Source: an uncultured Pseudomonadales bacterium (GTDB lineage: Bacteria; Pseudomonadota; Gammaproteobacteria; Pseudomonadales; Cellvibrionaceae). Taken from it: a stretch of 25,548 nt of DNA. The stretch lies in the NCBI GenBank assembly GCA_938048505.1, contig CALIUX010000267.1, forward strand, positions 1 through 25,548, in the 5' to 3' direction. The position numbers were made by a program, and so were the translations under genes. The notes beneath the pieces are model-generated. The model was given only the letters and a program-made list of their open reading frames with translations, searched no databases and was not told the DNA's origin. Below, piece after piece: positions 16,700 through 23,683 of the stretch (positions are counted from its first letter, which is position 1; each line of letters opens with the position of its first letter).

Positions 16700-17175
16700 G
16701 ATTACCTCATTACCAATGACATGAAACAGTCATATAAATCAAAAAGCCACACAGTATAGACGCTGAATCAGGTGAAATAAAAGTTACCCACAGAATCTGT
16801 TGATAACTGTGTGTAAAGGCCGAGACAAGTTGCCCAAAGGCTCCTGCTAAGCAGCGCAAGAGGGGATTGATCAAAAAATGATCAATCACTTTTTTATTTA
16901 TCGCCATACCAATGTCAAGACTCAATCAAAAAAATATTCCGAGCAGAACCGGATAATTGAGCAAATGATTTCTCATGGGTTTAAAATGGGGTAACCTATA
17001 CTGAATGATCCTCACGTATAAAATCTTGTATCAAAAGCTCAATAGAAGCATTTAATTGATAGGATCTTATTCAAAGCCTCTGTATATCGAAATATTCATA
17101 ACATCCAATAAGATGAAAAGAGACATTTGAGGGAAACTTGCAAGCAAGCTAGGCAAAACAGGAGATAACTTACTT
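16700..17175. other. Intergenic region between divergent trmH and ybeZ
   Basis: This is 476 bp without a credible gene. It should hold the promoters of both outward-facing runs, but no clear -35/-10 pair stood out. A short inverted repeat lies at 16867-16885. Two near-matches to the DnaA box (TTACCCACA at 16783 and TTATCAACA on the minus strand at 16797-16805) are too weak to call. In many relatives miaB stands directly upstream of ybeZ; it is not here. Confidence 0.4.
16867..16885 (+). repeat. Short perfect inverted repeat
   Basis: TTGATCA and TGATCAA are perfect complements with a 5-base A loop. A run of six T begins four bases later on the plus strand. The stem is short and A+T-rich, so a terminator role is doubtful; a protein binding site is equally possible. 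Confidence 0.35.
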
Positions 17176-18294
17176 TTGTCAAACGACACACCCCACTCTG
17201 AAACCCCTTCTGATACAACAGCTGAAACGGCGGTTGAAACCTCTACTCAAGCCAAAGCCACACTCGAAGTTATTCTTGAGCCTGCCGATTCACGTCGACT
17301 CGCAAGCTTATGCGGCAATCTTGATGGCAATCTCAAACAGATCGAGCAACGACTCAATATTGATGTGCATCACCGTAGCGGCACATTGGTCTTACATGGT
17401 GAGACTGCTCGCATCACACTTGCCAAGCAGGTCATAGAAGATTTATTTGCATTGACTGAAGCAAGCGATGATATTCGCCCCGAAGAAGTGCATTTGGCGT
17501 TACAAGAAGCCGGTGCAGAGGCCTTTAATGATGCCAAAGAAGTTAAAGTGTCGTACGAACCGCCTATCATTCGCACGCAAAAATGCTCTATCAAGCCTCG
17601 CGGGCTCAACCAGCAGGGCTATGTAACCGCTGTACGCTGCAATGACATTAACTTTGGTATTGGCCCTGCGGGTACGGGTAAAACATACCTCGCAGTCGCT
17701 TGTGCCGTAGAAGCCCTACTGAGAGACGAATGTGAGCGTATTTTACTGGTTCGCCCTGCTGTGGAAGCCGGCGAAAAGCTCGGTTTTTTACCTGGTGACT
17801 TAAGCCAGAAAGTCGATCCGTACCTAAGACCCTTATACGATGCACTCTATGAGATGCTGGGCTTTGAGGCAGTTGGTAAGTTGATTGAAAAACAAGTGAT
17901 TGAAATAGCACCCCTTGCTTACATGAGAGGGCGAACACTAAATAACTCATTTGTGATTTTAGATGAAAGCCAAAATACCACCCGTGAGCAAATGAAAATG
18001 TTTCTAACGCGAATTGGTTTTGGTTCAACGGCTGTGATCACGGGTGACCCAAGCCAAGTCGATTTACCGCGCGGTACTGCATCGGGATTACAGCACGCTG
18101 TTGGTGTACTCGAAAACGTCAAAGGAATTAGCTTTACGCGCTTCACATCTAAGGATGTCGTTAGGCACCCACTTGTTCAGCGCATTGTTGAAGCCTACGA
18201 TGCGGCTGATGCGGTTCGTCAGGCAATCGAGAAAAAGCGCCGAGCCGCTGAACTCAAAGCAGCAGGGTTAACCCCTCAAGGCAATTCAGATTAA
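17176..18294 (+). CDS. ybeZ: PhoH-like ATPase YbeZ
   Basis: A 372-aa PhoH-family ATPase, partner of the endoribonuclease YbeY in ribosome and RNA metabolism. The N-terminal part (about 28-95) is a KH-like fold. The ATPase has Walker A GPAGTGKT (163-170), the LVRPAVEAGEKLGFLPGDL region and Walker B FVILDESQN (259-267), then TGDPSQVDLP. The start is a TTG at 17176: no in-frame ATG lies before the ATPase core, and GGAG at 17161-17164 sits 11 bases upstream. The first 27 residues are acidic, Ser/Thr-rich and poorly conserved. The stop codon shares one base with the ybeY start (TAATG), so translation is coupled. Confidence 0.93.
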   Translation: MSNDTPHSETPSDTTAETAVETSTQAKATLEVILEPADSRRLASLCGNLDGNLKQIEQRLNIDVHHRSGTLVLHGETARITLAKQVIEDLFALTEASDDIRPEEVHLALQEAGAEAFNDAKEVKVSYEPPIIRTQKCSIKPRGLNQQGYVTAVRCNDINFGIGPAGTGKTYLAVACAVEALLRDECERILLVRPAVEAGEKLGFLPGDLSQKVDPYLRPLYDALYEMLGFEAVGKLIEKQVIEIAPLAYMRGRTLNNSFVILDESQNTTREQMKMFLTRIGFGSTAVITGDPSQVDLPRGTASGLQHAVGVLENVKGISFTRFTSKDVVRHPLVQRIVEAYDAADAVRQAIEKKRRAAELKAAGLTPQGNSD

Positions 18295-18767
18295 TGGAAG
18301 CAACACAACCCATTATCGACTTTCAGCGGGTCTATACCGGTGATGCCTTTGTGCCGAATGCAGAGCAGTTGCATCTTTGGGTCAGTCAAGCACTGCCCAA
18401 AGACAAACAAGATAGTGAAATCACAATACGCATTGTTGAACAAGAAGAAAGCCAAGCACTCAATAGTGCGTATCGCCAAAAAGACAAGCCAACCAATGTG
18501 CTATCTTTTCCGAGTGACTTGCCTGACTTTATTGAAGAGCCCTACTTGGGCGATTTAGTTGTTTGTGCCGATGTTGTGGCGCGCGAGGCGTGCGAGCAAC
18601 AAAAAGAAAATGAAGCCCATTGGGCACACATGATCATCCACGGGACATTGCATTTGTTAGGGTATGACCATATTAATGACTCTGACGCTGAAATCATGGA
18701 ATCACATGAGAAAACGCTCTTAAACGCATTGGGCTATAAAGACCCTTACACTGAGCAAGCGCTTTGA
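18294..18767 (+). CDS. ybeY: Endoribonuclease YbeY (16S rRNA maturation)
   Basis: A 157-aa zinc-dependent RNase needed for 3' end maturation of 16S rRNA and for ribosome quality control. The three zinc-binding histidines form the motif HGTLHLLGYDH (His116, His120, His126). The conserved YRQKDKPTNVLSFP (60-73) and YLGDLVVCADVV are also present, and the Arg of that motif is R61. Length is normal. The gene starts inside the ybeZ stop codon and is followed by 173 bp, holding a tandem repeat, before ybeX. So ybeY is tightly tied to ybeZ but less so to ybeX. Confidence 0.96.
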   Translation: MEATQPIIDFQRVYTGDAFVPNAEQLHLWVSQALPKDKQDSEITIRIVEQEESQALNSAYRQKDKPTNVLSFPSDLPDFIEEPYLGDLVVCADVVAREACEQQKENEAHWAHMIIHGTLHLLGYDHINDSDAEIMESHEKTLLNALGYKDPYTEQAL

Positions 18768-18797
18768 TGGGCGACCCCCAGTGCGGCTAGGTGCTGT

Positions 18798-18887
18798 AAA
18801 AGTAGATGCACTAACAATAGGCACAATAACAATAGATACAATAACAATAGGCGCTATTACAATCAGTGCAGTGACAATAAATACCCA
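18798..18887 (+). repeat. 15-bp degenerate tandem repeat, five to seven copies, between ybeY and ybeX
   Basis: Successive 15-bp units: AAAAGTAGATGCACT (18798), AACAATAGGCACAAT (18813), AACAATAGATACAAT (18828), AACAATAGGCGCTAT (18843), TACAATCAGTGCAGT (18858) and GACAATAAATACCCA (18873). A more diverged unit may precede at 18783. The middle three are most alike, as expected if the array grew from its centre. It occupies most of the gap inside what is normally a tight operon. Confidence 0.85.
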
Positions 18888-18940
18888 TAACATTCCATAA
18901 ATTGCTCCCTAATTAATACTTATCTTAACAAGTGAATACG

Positions 18941-19828
18941 ATGTCTGAAGAACCCCCGAGTAGCCAGTCGAATACAAAAGAGCGCCCACAAGAGCGCTCA
19001 TGGATCGAACGCTTTATACAAAGCTTTTCCCACAGTGAGCCGCAGTCTCGTGAAGAGCTACTCAACATCATCAAGGATGCCGCTAACAACAAAGTACTCG
19101 ATGATGAAGCACTTGAGATCATCGAAGGCGCTCTGAGCGTATCGAACCGTCAAGTACGAGAGATCATGATTCCGCGCTCGCAAATGGTTTACATTCGGGC
19201 AGATGAAACGCAAGAAGAGTTTTTACCTAAAATCATCGAGTCCCAGCATTCACGGTTCCCCGTGGTCGGTGAGAGCATTGATGATATAAAAGGTATCTTA
19301 CTCGCAAAAGACTTGCTACCACTTCTACTTAACCGCGTGCTCGATCAAGATAAACCTGCCGAAACAGAAAGCGCATTCAATTTAGAAAGTATTTTACGTG
19401 AGGCTAACATCATCCCTGAAAGCAAGCGGCTGAATGTCTTACTCAAAGAATTCCGTGAAAATCGCTACCATATGGCGGTGATCATCGACGAATACGGTGG
19501 CATCTCGGGATTAGTGACGATTGAAGATATTCTTGAAGAAATCGTCGGAGAGATTGAAGATGAGACCGATGATGACGATGATGACTTTATTCGTTCGGTT
19601 TCAGATGACGATTACATTGTCAAAGCACTCACGCCTATCGATGACTTCAATGAGTACTTTGATGAAAACTTTAGCGATGCTGACGTAGACACCATCGGCG
19701 GCATTCTCATGAAGGCCTTTGGCCATATGCCCGCACGTAATGAAACCATTGAAATCAAAGGCTTTGTCTTTAGAATTCTGTATGCCGATAGCCGCCAGAT
19801 CCATTTGGTCAGACTGAGCCGTATTTAA
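18941..19828 (+). CDS. ybeX: CBS-domain protein YbeX (CorC/HlyC family)
   Basis: A 295-aa cytoplasmic protein with two CBS domains (about 75-135 and 145-205) and a C-terminal CorC_HlyC domain (about 225-290). It was named CorC for a link to magnesium and cobalt efflux, and YbeX has been tied to ribosome maturation. Motifs seen are VREIMIPRSQM at the start of CBS1, SRFPVVGESIDDIKGILLAKDLL, and HMAVIIDEYGGISGLVTIEDILEEIVGEIEDE in CBS2. A run of seven acidic residues (DETDDDDDD) follows CBS2. The ATG at 18941 fits the family start (MSEE); a GTG at 18932 is in frame but less likely. A strong hairpin follows the stop codon, before lnt. Confidence 0.93.
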   Translation: MSEEPPSSQSNTKERPQERSWIERFIQSFSHSEPQSREELLNIIKDAANNKVLDDEALEIIEGALSVSNRQVREIMIPRSQMVYIRADETQEEFLPKIIESQHSRFPVVGESIDDIKGILLAKDLLPLLLNRVLDQDKPAETESAFNLESILREANIIPESKRLNVLLKEFRENRYHMAVIIDEYGGISGLVTIEDILEEIVGEIEDETDDDDDDFIRSVSDDDYIVKALTPIDDFNEYFDENFSDADVDTIGGILMKAFGHMPARNETIEIKGFVFRILYADSRQIHLVRLSRI

Positions 19829-19829
19829 T

Positions 19830-19865
19830 AAAAATATCTGGCATAAAGATTTGCCAGATATTTTT
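19830..19865 (+). terminator. Hairpin between ybeX and lnt, probable terminator or attenuator
   Basis: A perfect 14-bp stem (19830-19843 with 19852-19865) with an 8-base loop begins 2 bases after the ybeX stop codon. The core is ATCTGGCA/TGCCAGAT flanked by A and T runs, so T residues lie at the 3' side on both strands. It would end or reduce transcription of ybeX before lnt. Confidence 0.65.
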
Positions 19866-19912
19866 CTCACTTTCCATACACTCAACACGTCAATACTCTA
19901 TCAAGCGAAAGC

Positions 19913-21508
19913 ATGCTTATGACTCAGCCGCACTTTAAGCAAGCCCTGCTTAAGTCACCATCCTTTAAGTCACGACTGTTACCACTGCTGCAAGCCCTCC
20001 TAGGGGGAGCCATAATCCCGTTTTCGATGGCGCCATATGGCCTTTGGCCCCTCAGCTTGATTGGCTTGTTTTTAATCGGTCTCAGTTTACGCAATGCATC
20101 AGCCTGGCAGAGTGTATTCAGAAGCTTTTTAGCGGGTCTTGCCATGTACACCAGTGGTGTCTCATGGGTCTATGTAGCCATTGCGCAATTTGGCGCCAGT
20201 TCTGTGTTGTTGGCTTGGGTGCTAACGGCGTTATTCATTATCGGTGTGAGTGCGGCTTTTTCGTTGCCTTTTGCACTATATGGCCGCTTTATTAGCCGTA
20301 CGACACTCGGGCAAACATTGGGGTTTGCCGCAATATGGGTCCTGGGTGAGTGGCTGAGAAGCTGGTTTTTGACCGGCTTTCCGTGGCTCTATATTGGCTA
20401 CGCACACTTGAATACTGCATTAGGTGGCTATGCGCCGTTGGGCGGTATTTTTAGCGTGAGCTTTGTTACGGCCTGCTGTACCAGTTTGGCACTACTAGTC
20501 TATTTGCGTTGGAAAAATAACCGCCTAATAGCACATGATTCAAGACCGAGAAATTCCTCCCCCATAAGACATTATTGCAGCACACACTGGGCGAGTGCCG
20601 CATTTGGCGTAGTGCTTATTTGGAGTATTGGCTTCGGGCTATCCAAGGTGAGCTGGACCCATGTCAAACCGGGCACGTTGGATATTGGCATTATGCAACC
20701 CAACATCCCTCAAGAGCACAAATGGGACCCTCAATACTACTCTCAGACGCTTGAAACATTTGGTGAACTGAGCGCGCCGTTATGGGGGTTAGATTGGGTG
20801 ATTTGGCCAGAAGCTGCGGTCCCCTACCCTTATTATCAAGCGACACCACTGCTCGATCAGATCAACGAGATTTCCCGCCAGCGAGGCAGTGTTTTCATCA
20901 CGGGTATTATTTATGATGATTACGACAAACAAAAATACTACAACGCAGTCATTGCAAGAGGGTTAGGTCACGGCGATTACTTTAAACAGCGGCTCGTCCC
21001 CTTTGGTGAATATGTGCCTTTCGAAAGCTTTTTGCGGGGGCTAATTGCGTTTTTTAACCTACCAACCTCTATTATTCACGTTGGCCCGTTTAACCCTATG
21101 GGGCTCAATGCAAATGGCGTCAAAGTAGCAGCCAATATTTGCTATGAAATTGCCTACCCTGATTTGATTGCCAAAATCACCCACGACAAAGACATTATTT
21201 TAACAATCAGTAATGATGCGTGGTTTGGCCTGTCTAATGGGCCGCTACAACACTTTGATATGGCACGTATGCGCGCCAAAGAAACTGGCCGCTATACGGT
21301 TAGGGCCACAAACAACGGCATTAGCGGATTTATTGCGCCCAATGGAGACGTCATAAAAACCGGGGGTCGCTTCACGCGCGAGACAATTGTTGGCCAAGTG
21401 CAACGCGTAGAAGGCTCAACGCCTTTTATGGTGTGGCGCTCATGGCCTATCACGTTACTCGCCCTGTTTCTTCTTTTCTGTTGCGGCTACCATCAACGCC
21501 GCTCTTAA
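19913..21508 (+). CDS. lnt: Apolipoprotein N-acyltransferase
   Basis: Lnt adds the third acyl chain to the N-terminal Cys of lipoproteins in the inner membrane. The 531-aa protein has about six hydrophobic segments in residues 20-240, then a periplasmic nitrilase-type domain and a final membrane helix near 510-527. The catalytic triad is present: Glu300 in IWPEAAVPYP, Lys358 in FKQRLVPFGEYVPF and Cys410 in ANICYEIAYPD. The start may be ATG 19913 or ATG 19919, two codons later; the difference is minor. It is the last gene of the ybeZ-ybeY-ybeX-lnt order but is separated from ybeX by a hairpin, so it may have extra regulation. It converges on the SDR gene. Confidence 0.95.
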   Translation: MLMTQPHFKQALLKSPSFKSRLLPLLQALLGGAIIPFSMAPYGLWPLSLIGLFLIGLSLRNASAWQSVFRSFLAGLAMYTSGVSWVYVAIAQFGASSVLLAWVLTALFIIGVSAAFSLPFALYGRFISRTTLGQTLGFAAIWVLGEWLRSWFLTGFPWLYIGYAHLNTALGGYAPLGGIFSVSFVTACCTSLALLVYLRWKNNRLIAHDSRPRNSSPIRHYCSTHWASAAFGVVLIWSIGFGLSKVSWTHVKPGTLDIGIMQPNIPQEHKWDPQYYSQTLETFGELSAPLWGLDWVIWPEAAVPYPYYQATPLLDQINEISRQRGSVFITGIIYDDYDKQKYYNAVIARGLGHGDYFKQRLVPFGEYVPFESFLRGLIAFFNLPTSIIHVGPFNPMGLNANGVKVAANICYEIAYPDLIAKITHDKDIILTISNDAWFGLSNGPLQHFDMARMRAKETGRYTVRATNNGISGFIAPNGDVIKTGGRFTRETIVGQVQRVEGSTPFMVWRSWPITLLALFLLFCCGYHQRRS

Positions 21509-21514
21509 TTGTAA

Positions 21515-21559
21515 TTTTTAGTATTGTGGTTTTTAGTATTTTGCCTTTTAGTGCGTGAC
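21515..21559 (+). repeat. 15-bp degenerate tandem repeat between convergent lnt and the SDR gene
   Basis: Units TTTTTAGTATTGTGG (21515), TTTTTAGTATTTTGC (21530) and the more diverged CTTTTAGTGCGTGAC (21545). It fills most of the 64-bp gap between two gene ends. T-rich runs on the lnt strand may help end transcription, but there is no hairpin. Confidence 0.7.
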
Positions 21560-21572
21560 TGTCTATTGAGTA

Positions 21573-22430
21573 CTAAGCCTTACCGGCCATTTTCACAATG
21601 CGGTCAAACATGCGATGGCTCAGTATACGTTTCAAAAAACCCAACACATAAGTTGGCTTAGTAACAGGGTATCGCACCTTAGCGCGTTTGCTCTCCAGTA
21701 TATGGACAACGCGCTCAAAAACTGCTTCCGGCCCTACCGTAAAGGGCACAGCTGCACCTTCCGCATTTAACCGTTCCAGGGTAGCTAGGTAGGTTTGCCT
21801 GTGGCGACTGTTGTCTATATCAATATTACCTGAGAATGCTTTAAGGGCATTTTTACGAAAATCACTCAACACTGGGCCAGGTTGAATCAAGCTCACTTGA
21901 ATAGAGGTGTCCATCAGCTCCTGCCGCAGTGTATCAGTCAGTCCTTCTAGTGCATATTTACTTGCATTGTAAGCACCCCTATACCCCATTCCCACAAAAC
22001 CCAGAACCGAGCTGTGTTGAATAATATGGGCACGAGGCTGCATAAGTAATGTCGGAATCAAAGCTTGTGTCAATTGATGCGTACCAAAAAAATTGGCTGC
22101 AAATTGTTCTTCTAAAACCGAGCGCGTCAAATCCTCCACAGCACCAGGCTGACCATAAGCTGCATTATTAAACAACGCATAAATATGACCCTGAGTTAAA
22201 GACAGTATTTCCCTCACGCCCGCCACAACCTCTGCTTCATAACGAAGGTCAAAGCAGACAATATGCTTGAAGGTTTTTTGTAAACGCTGTTTCTGCTCAG
22301 CACTGCGACAACAAACCACCACCCAGTAACCTCGTTTTTGCAGCTGCTCGGCAACATGGCGCCCTATTCCTGAAGAGCAACCCGTAATAACGATCCATTT
22401 TTTAGGTATAGCATTGGGCTCTGATGTCAT
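21573..22430 (-). CDS. Short-chain dehydrogenase/reductase (classical SDR)
   Basis: A 285-aa NAD(P)H-dependent oxidoreductase with a Rossmann fold. It has the nucleotide-binding motif TGCSSGIG (16-23), NNAAYG (88-93) and the catalytic set Ser141, Tyr154 and Lys158 (SSVLGFVGMGYRGAYNASKYALEG), with the normal 13-residue spacing from Ser to Tyr. The Cys-Arg-Ser after the second strand (CCRS, 40-43) suggests NADP preference, which is inference. The C-terminal part (about 200-285) is longer than the minimum SDR and fits the YbbO-like group. There is no signal peptide. It lies 46 bp downstream of djlA on the same strand and may be read with it. Substrate is unknown. Confidence 0.88.
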   Translation of the reverse strand: MTSEPNAIPKKWIVITGCSSGIGRHVAEQLQKRGYWVVVCCRSAEQKQRLQKTFKHIVCFDLRYEAEVVAGVREILSLTQGHIYALFNNAAYGQPGAVEDLTRSVLEEQFAANFFGTHQLTQALIPTLLMQPRAHIIQHSSVLGFVGMGYRGAYNASKYALEGLTDTLRQELMDTSIQVSLIQPGPVLSDFRKNALKAFSGNIDIDNSRHRQTYLATLERLNAEGAAVPFTVGPEAVFERVVHILESKRAKVRYPVTKPTYVLGFLKRILSHRMFDRIVKMAGKA

Positions 22431-22476
22431 GACAAGTCTTGTCCTATTCTGCAGTTACGCGTGATGCATGAAAAGA

Positions 22477-23289
22477 TTACTGATACTTTCGAGACTGCTT
22501 AACAATCTCATAAGCTGTTTGAATCTCTTGTGATCGCTCCGTAGCGACTTTTAGCATTTCATCTGGCACGCCCTGTCCGGCAAGTTTATCGGGGTGATAT
22601 TGACTCATTAATTTACGGTAGGCTTTTTTCAATTGCGCATCGGTATAGCTGGGTGCAGCGCCTAACGCTTCATAGGCTTGATCTAAAACAGCTTGTGGTG
22701 ATTGAGCATCTCCACCACCTTGCTGATGATACTGACCGCCTCGAAATTGACTCTGCGCCTGAGCCATTTTCATAAGCTGCTCAAACATGAATCGACTAAA
22801 GCCTAATTGCTTGGCAATATCCTGTAGTGATTGTTGCTCACGGCTATCCACCTCACCATCAGCAAGCGCAATGGCAATGAGATAACTTAAAAGGATTTGC
22901 TTAACATCCGAATACTGACCGCACACTTGCATGAAGTGGCCAATCAGTGGCTCTGGTGTAAATTCGGGTTTGGATCCACCCTTAAACAAAGCAATCGCCT
23001 CTTTACGCTGCTGAGCAGAAAGCTGCATTCTTGCCATCAGCGCTTCTGCGGCCTGAATCTCTTCTTCGCTCACACGACCATCCGCTTTCGCCAAGTATCC
23101 CATCAACGGAAAGGCCGCATTAAACAAAGCGGCTTCAATCTGTTGTCGCAACTCTGGATCTAAGCGCTGCTTTTGGGTTATCACGCCTTTAACTAAAAAA
23201 TGAGCGGCAACAAGGCCACCAATTAATCCAATGATGCCTAATAGCTTTAAACCAACATACGCAAAGACAATGCGAATAATCCAACTCAT
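22477..23289 (-). CDS. djlA: Membrane-anchored DnaJ-like co-chaperone DjlA
   Basis: DjlA is a type III DnaJ protein that stimulates DnaK ATPase at the inner membrane. The 270-aa protein has one N-terminal membrane segment rich in Gly (about 5-33, VFAYVGLKLLGIIGLIGGL), a TerB-like helical domain (about 50-165) with NAAFPLMGYLAKADGRVSEEE and IALADGEVDSREQ, a Gln/Gly linker (about 178-200), and a C-terminal J domain (about 203-268) with the HPD motif at 232-234 in YHPDKL. The domain order and length match E. coli DjlA. In E. coli DjlA the membrane segment dimerises and overproduction triggers capsule synthesis through the Rcs system. It is not next to lptD/surA as in E. coli. Confidence 0.95.
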   Translation of the reverse strand: MSWIIRIVFAYVGLKLLGIIGLIGGLVAAHFLVKGVITQKQRLDPELRQQIEAALFNAAFPLMGYLAKADGRVSEEEIQAAEALMARMQLSAQQRKEAIALFKGGSKPEFTPEPLIGHFMQVCGQYSDVKQILLSYLIAIALADGEVDSREQQSLQDIAKQLGFSRFMFEQLMKMAQAQSQFRGGQYHQQGGGDAQSPQAVLDQAYEALGAAPSYTDAQLKKAYRKLMSQYHPDKLAGQGVPDEMLKVATERSQEIQTAYEIVKQSRKYQ

Positions 23290-23683
23290 ATTTTTGTACT
23301 CATTTTTAGTCGCTTAATCATATTACCTACTTTTTGATACTCGATGCTCATTATTCTTGAAACTCGTTATGCTTGGCACTTTTTATTTATGTACGTTATT
23401 TATGTACCGCTTATTGATGCTAGAGACTCTTGCTGACTCAATATCACCCATTTATCCCACCTACTTATATCGCCTGCTTCAGCTAGGTTTTAACCCCGCA
23501 TGCAGCCTTATAGTGACAGTTAACTTATGGTGGGACATACAGGCGCACCACTTATCGTGGATTTGGGTCGAATAAACAACCCGCTGACTATACTCAGTAG
23601 ACGATACCGCCCACGCTATAACATCGCTTTCATTGCTAATTGTAATCTATTAGCAACAGCCGATAGCCCAAGGATCATCATCT
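23290..23683. other. Intergenic region between divergent djlA and the propeller sensor gene
   Basis: This 394-bp gap should hold both promoters. Short open frames here (for example 23357-23575) have no good ribosome site and overlapping alternatives, so I do not call a gene. The only structure seen is a 13-bp direct duplication at 23383-23408. No RNA gene or terminator was seen. Confidence 0.4.
23383..23408 (+). repeat. 13-bp direct duplication
   Basis: TTATTTATGTACG (23383-23395) is followed at once by TTATTTATGTACC (23396-23408): 12 of 13 bases are identical. Confidence 0.7.

Noticed and set aside
16783..16805. Two DnaA-box-like 9-mers, possible origin
   Set aside because: Each differs from TTATCCACA by one base and there are only two. 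No A+T-rich unwinding repeats or dnaA/gidA neighbours are present, so chance is more likely.
16710..16925. Minus-strand 71-codon frame upstream of trmH
   Set aside because: No recognisable motif or good ribosome site; it spans the inverted repeat and DnaA-like sequences in an intergenic region.
23357..23575. Small hydrophobic open frame between djlA and the propeller gene
   Set aside because: It lacks an ATG start with a ribosome site, has no recognisable domain and is crossed by a 13-bp duplication. It is probably non-coding.
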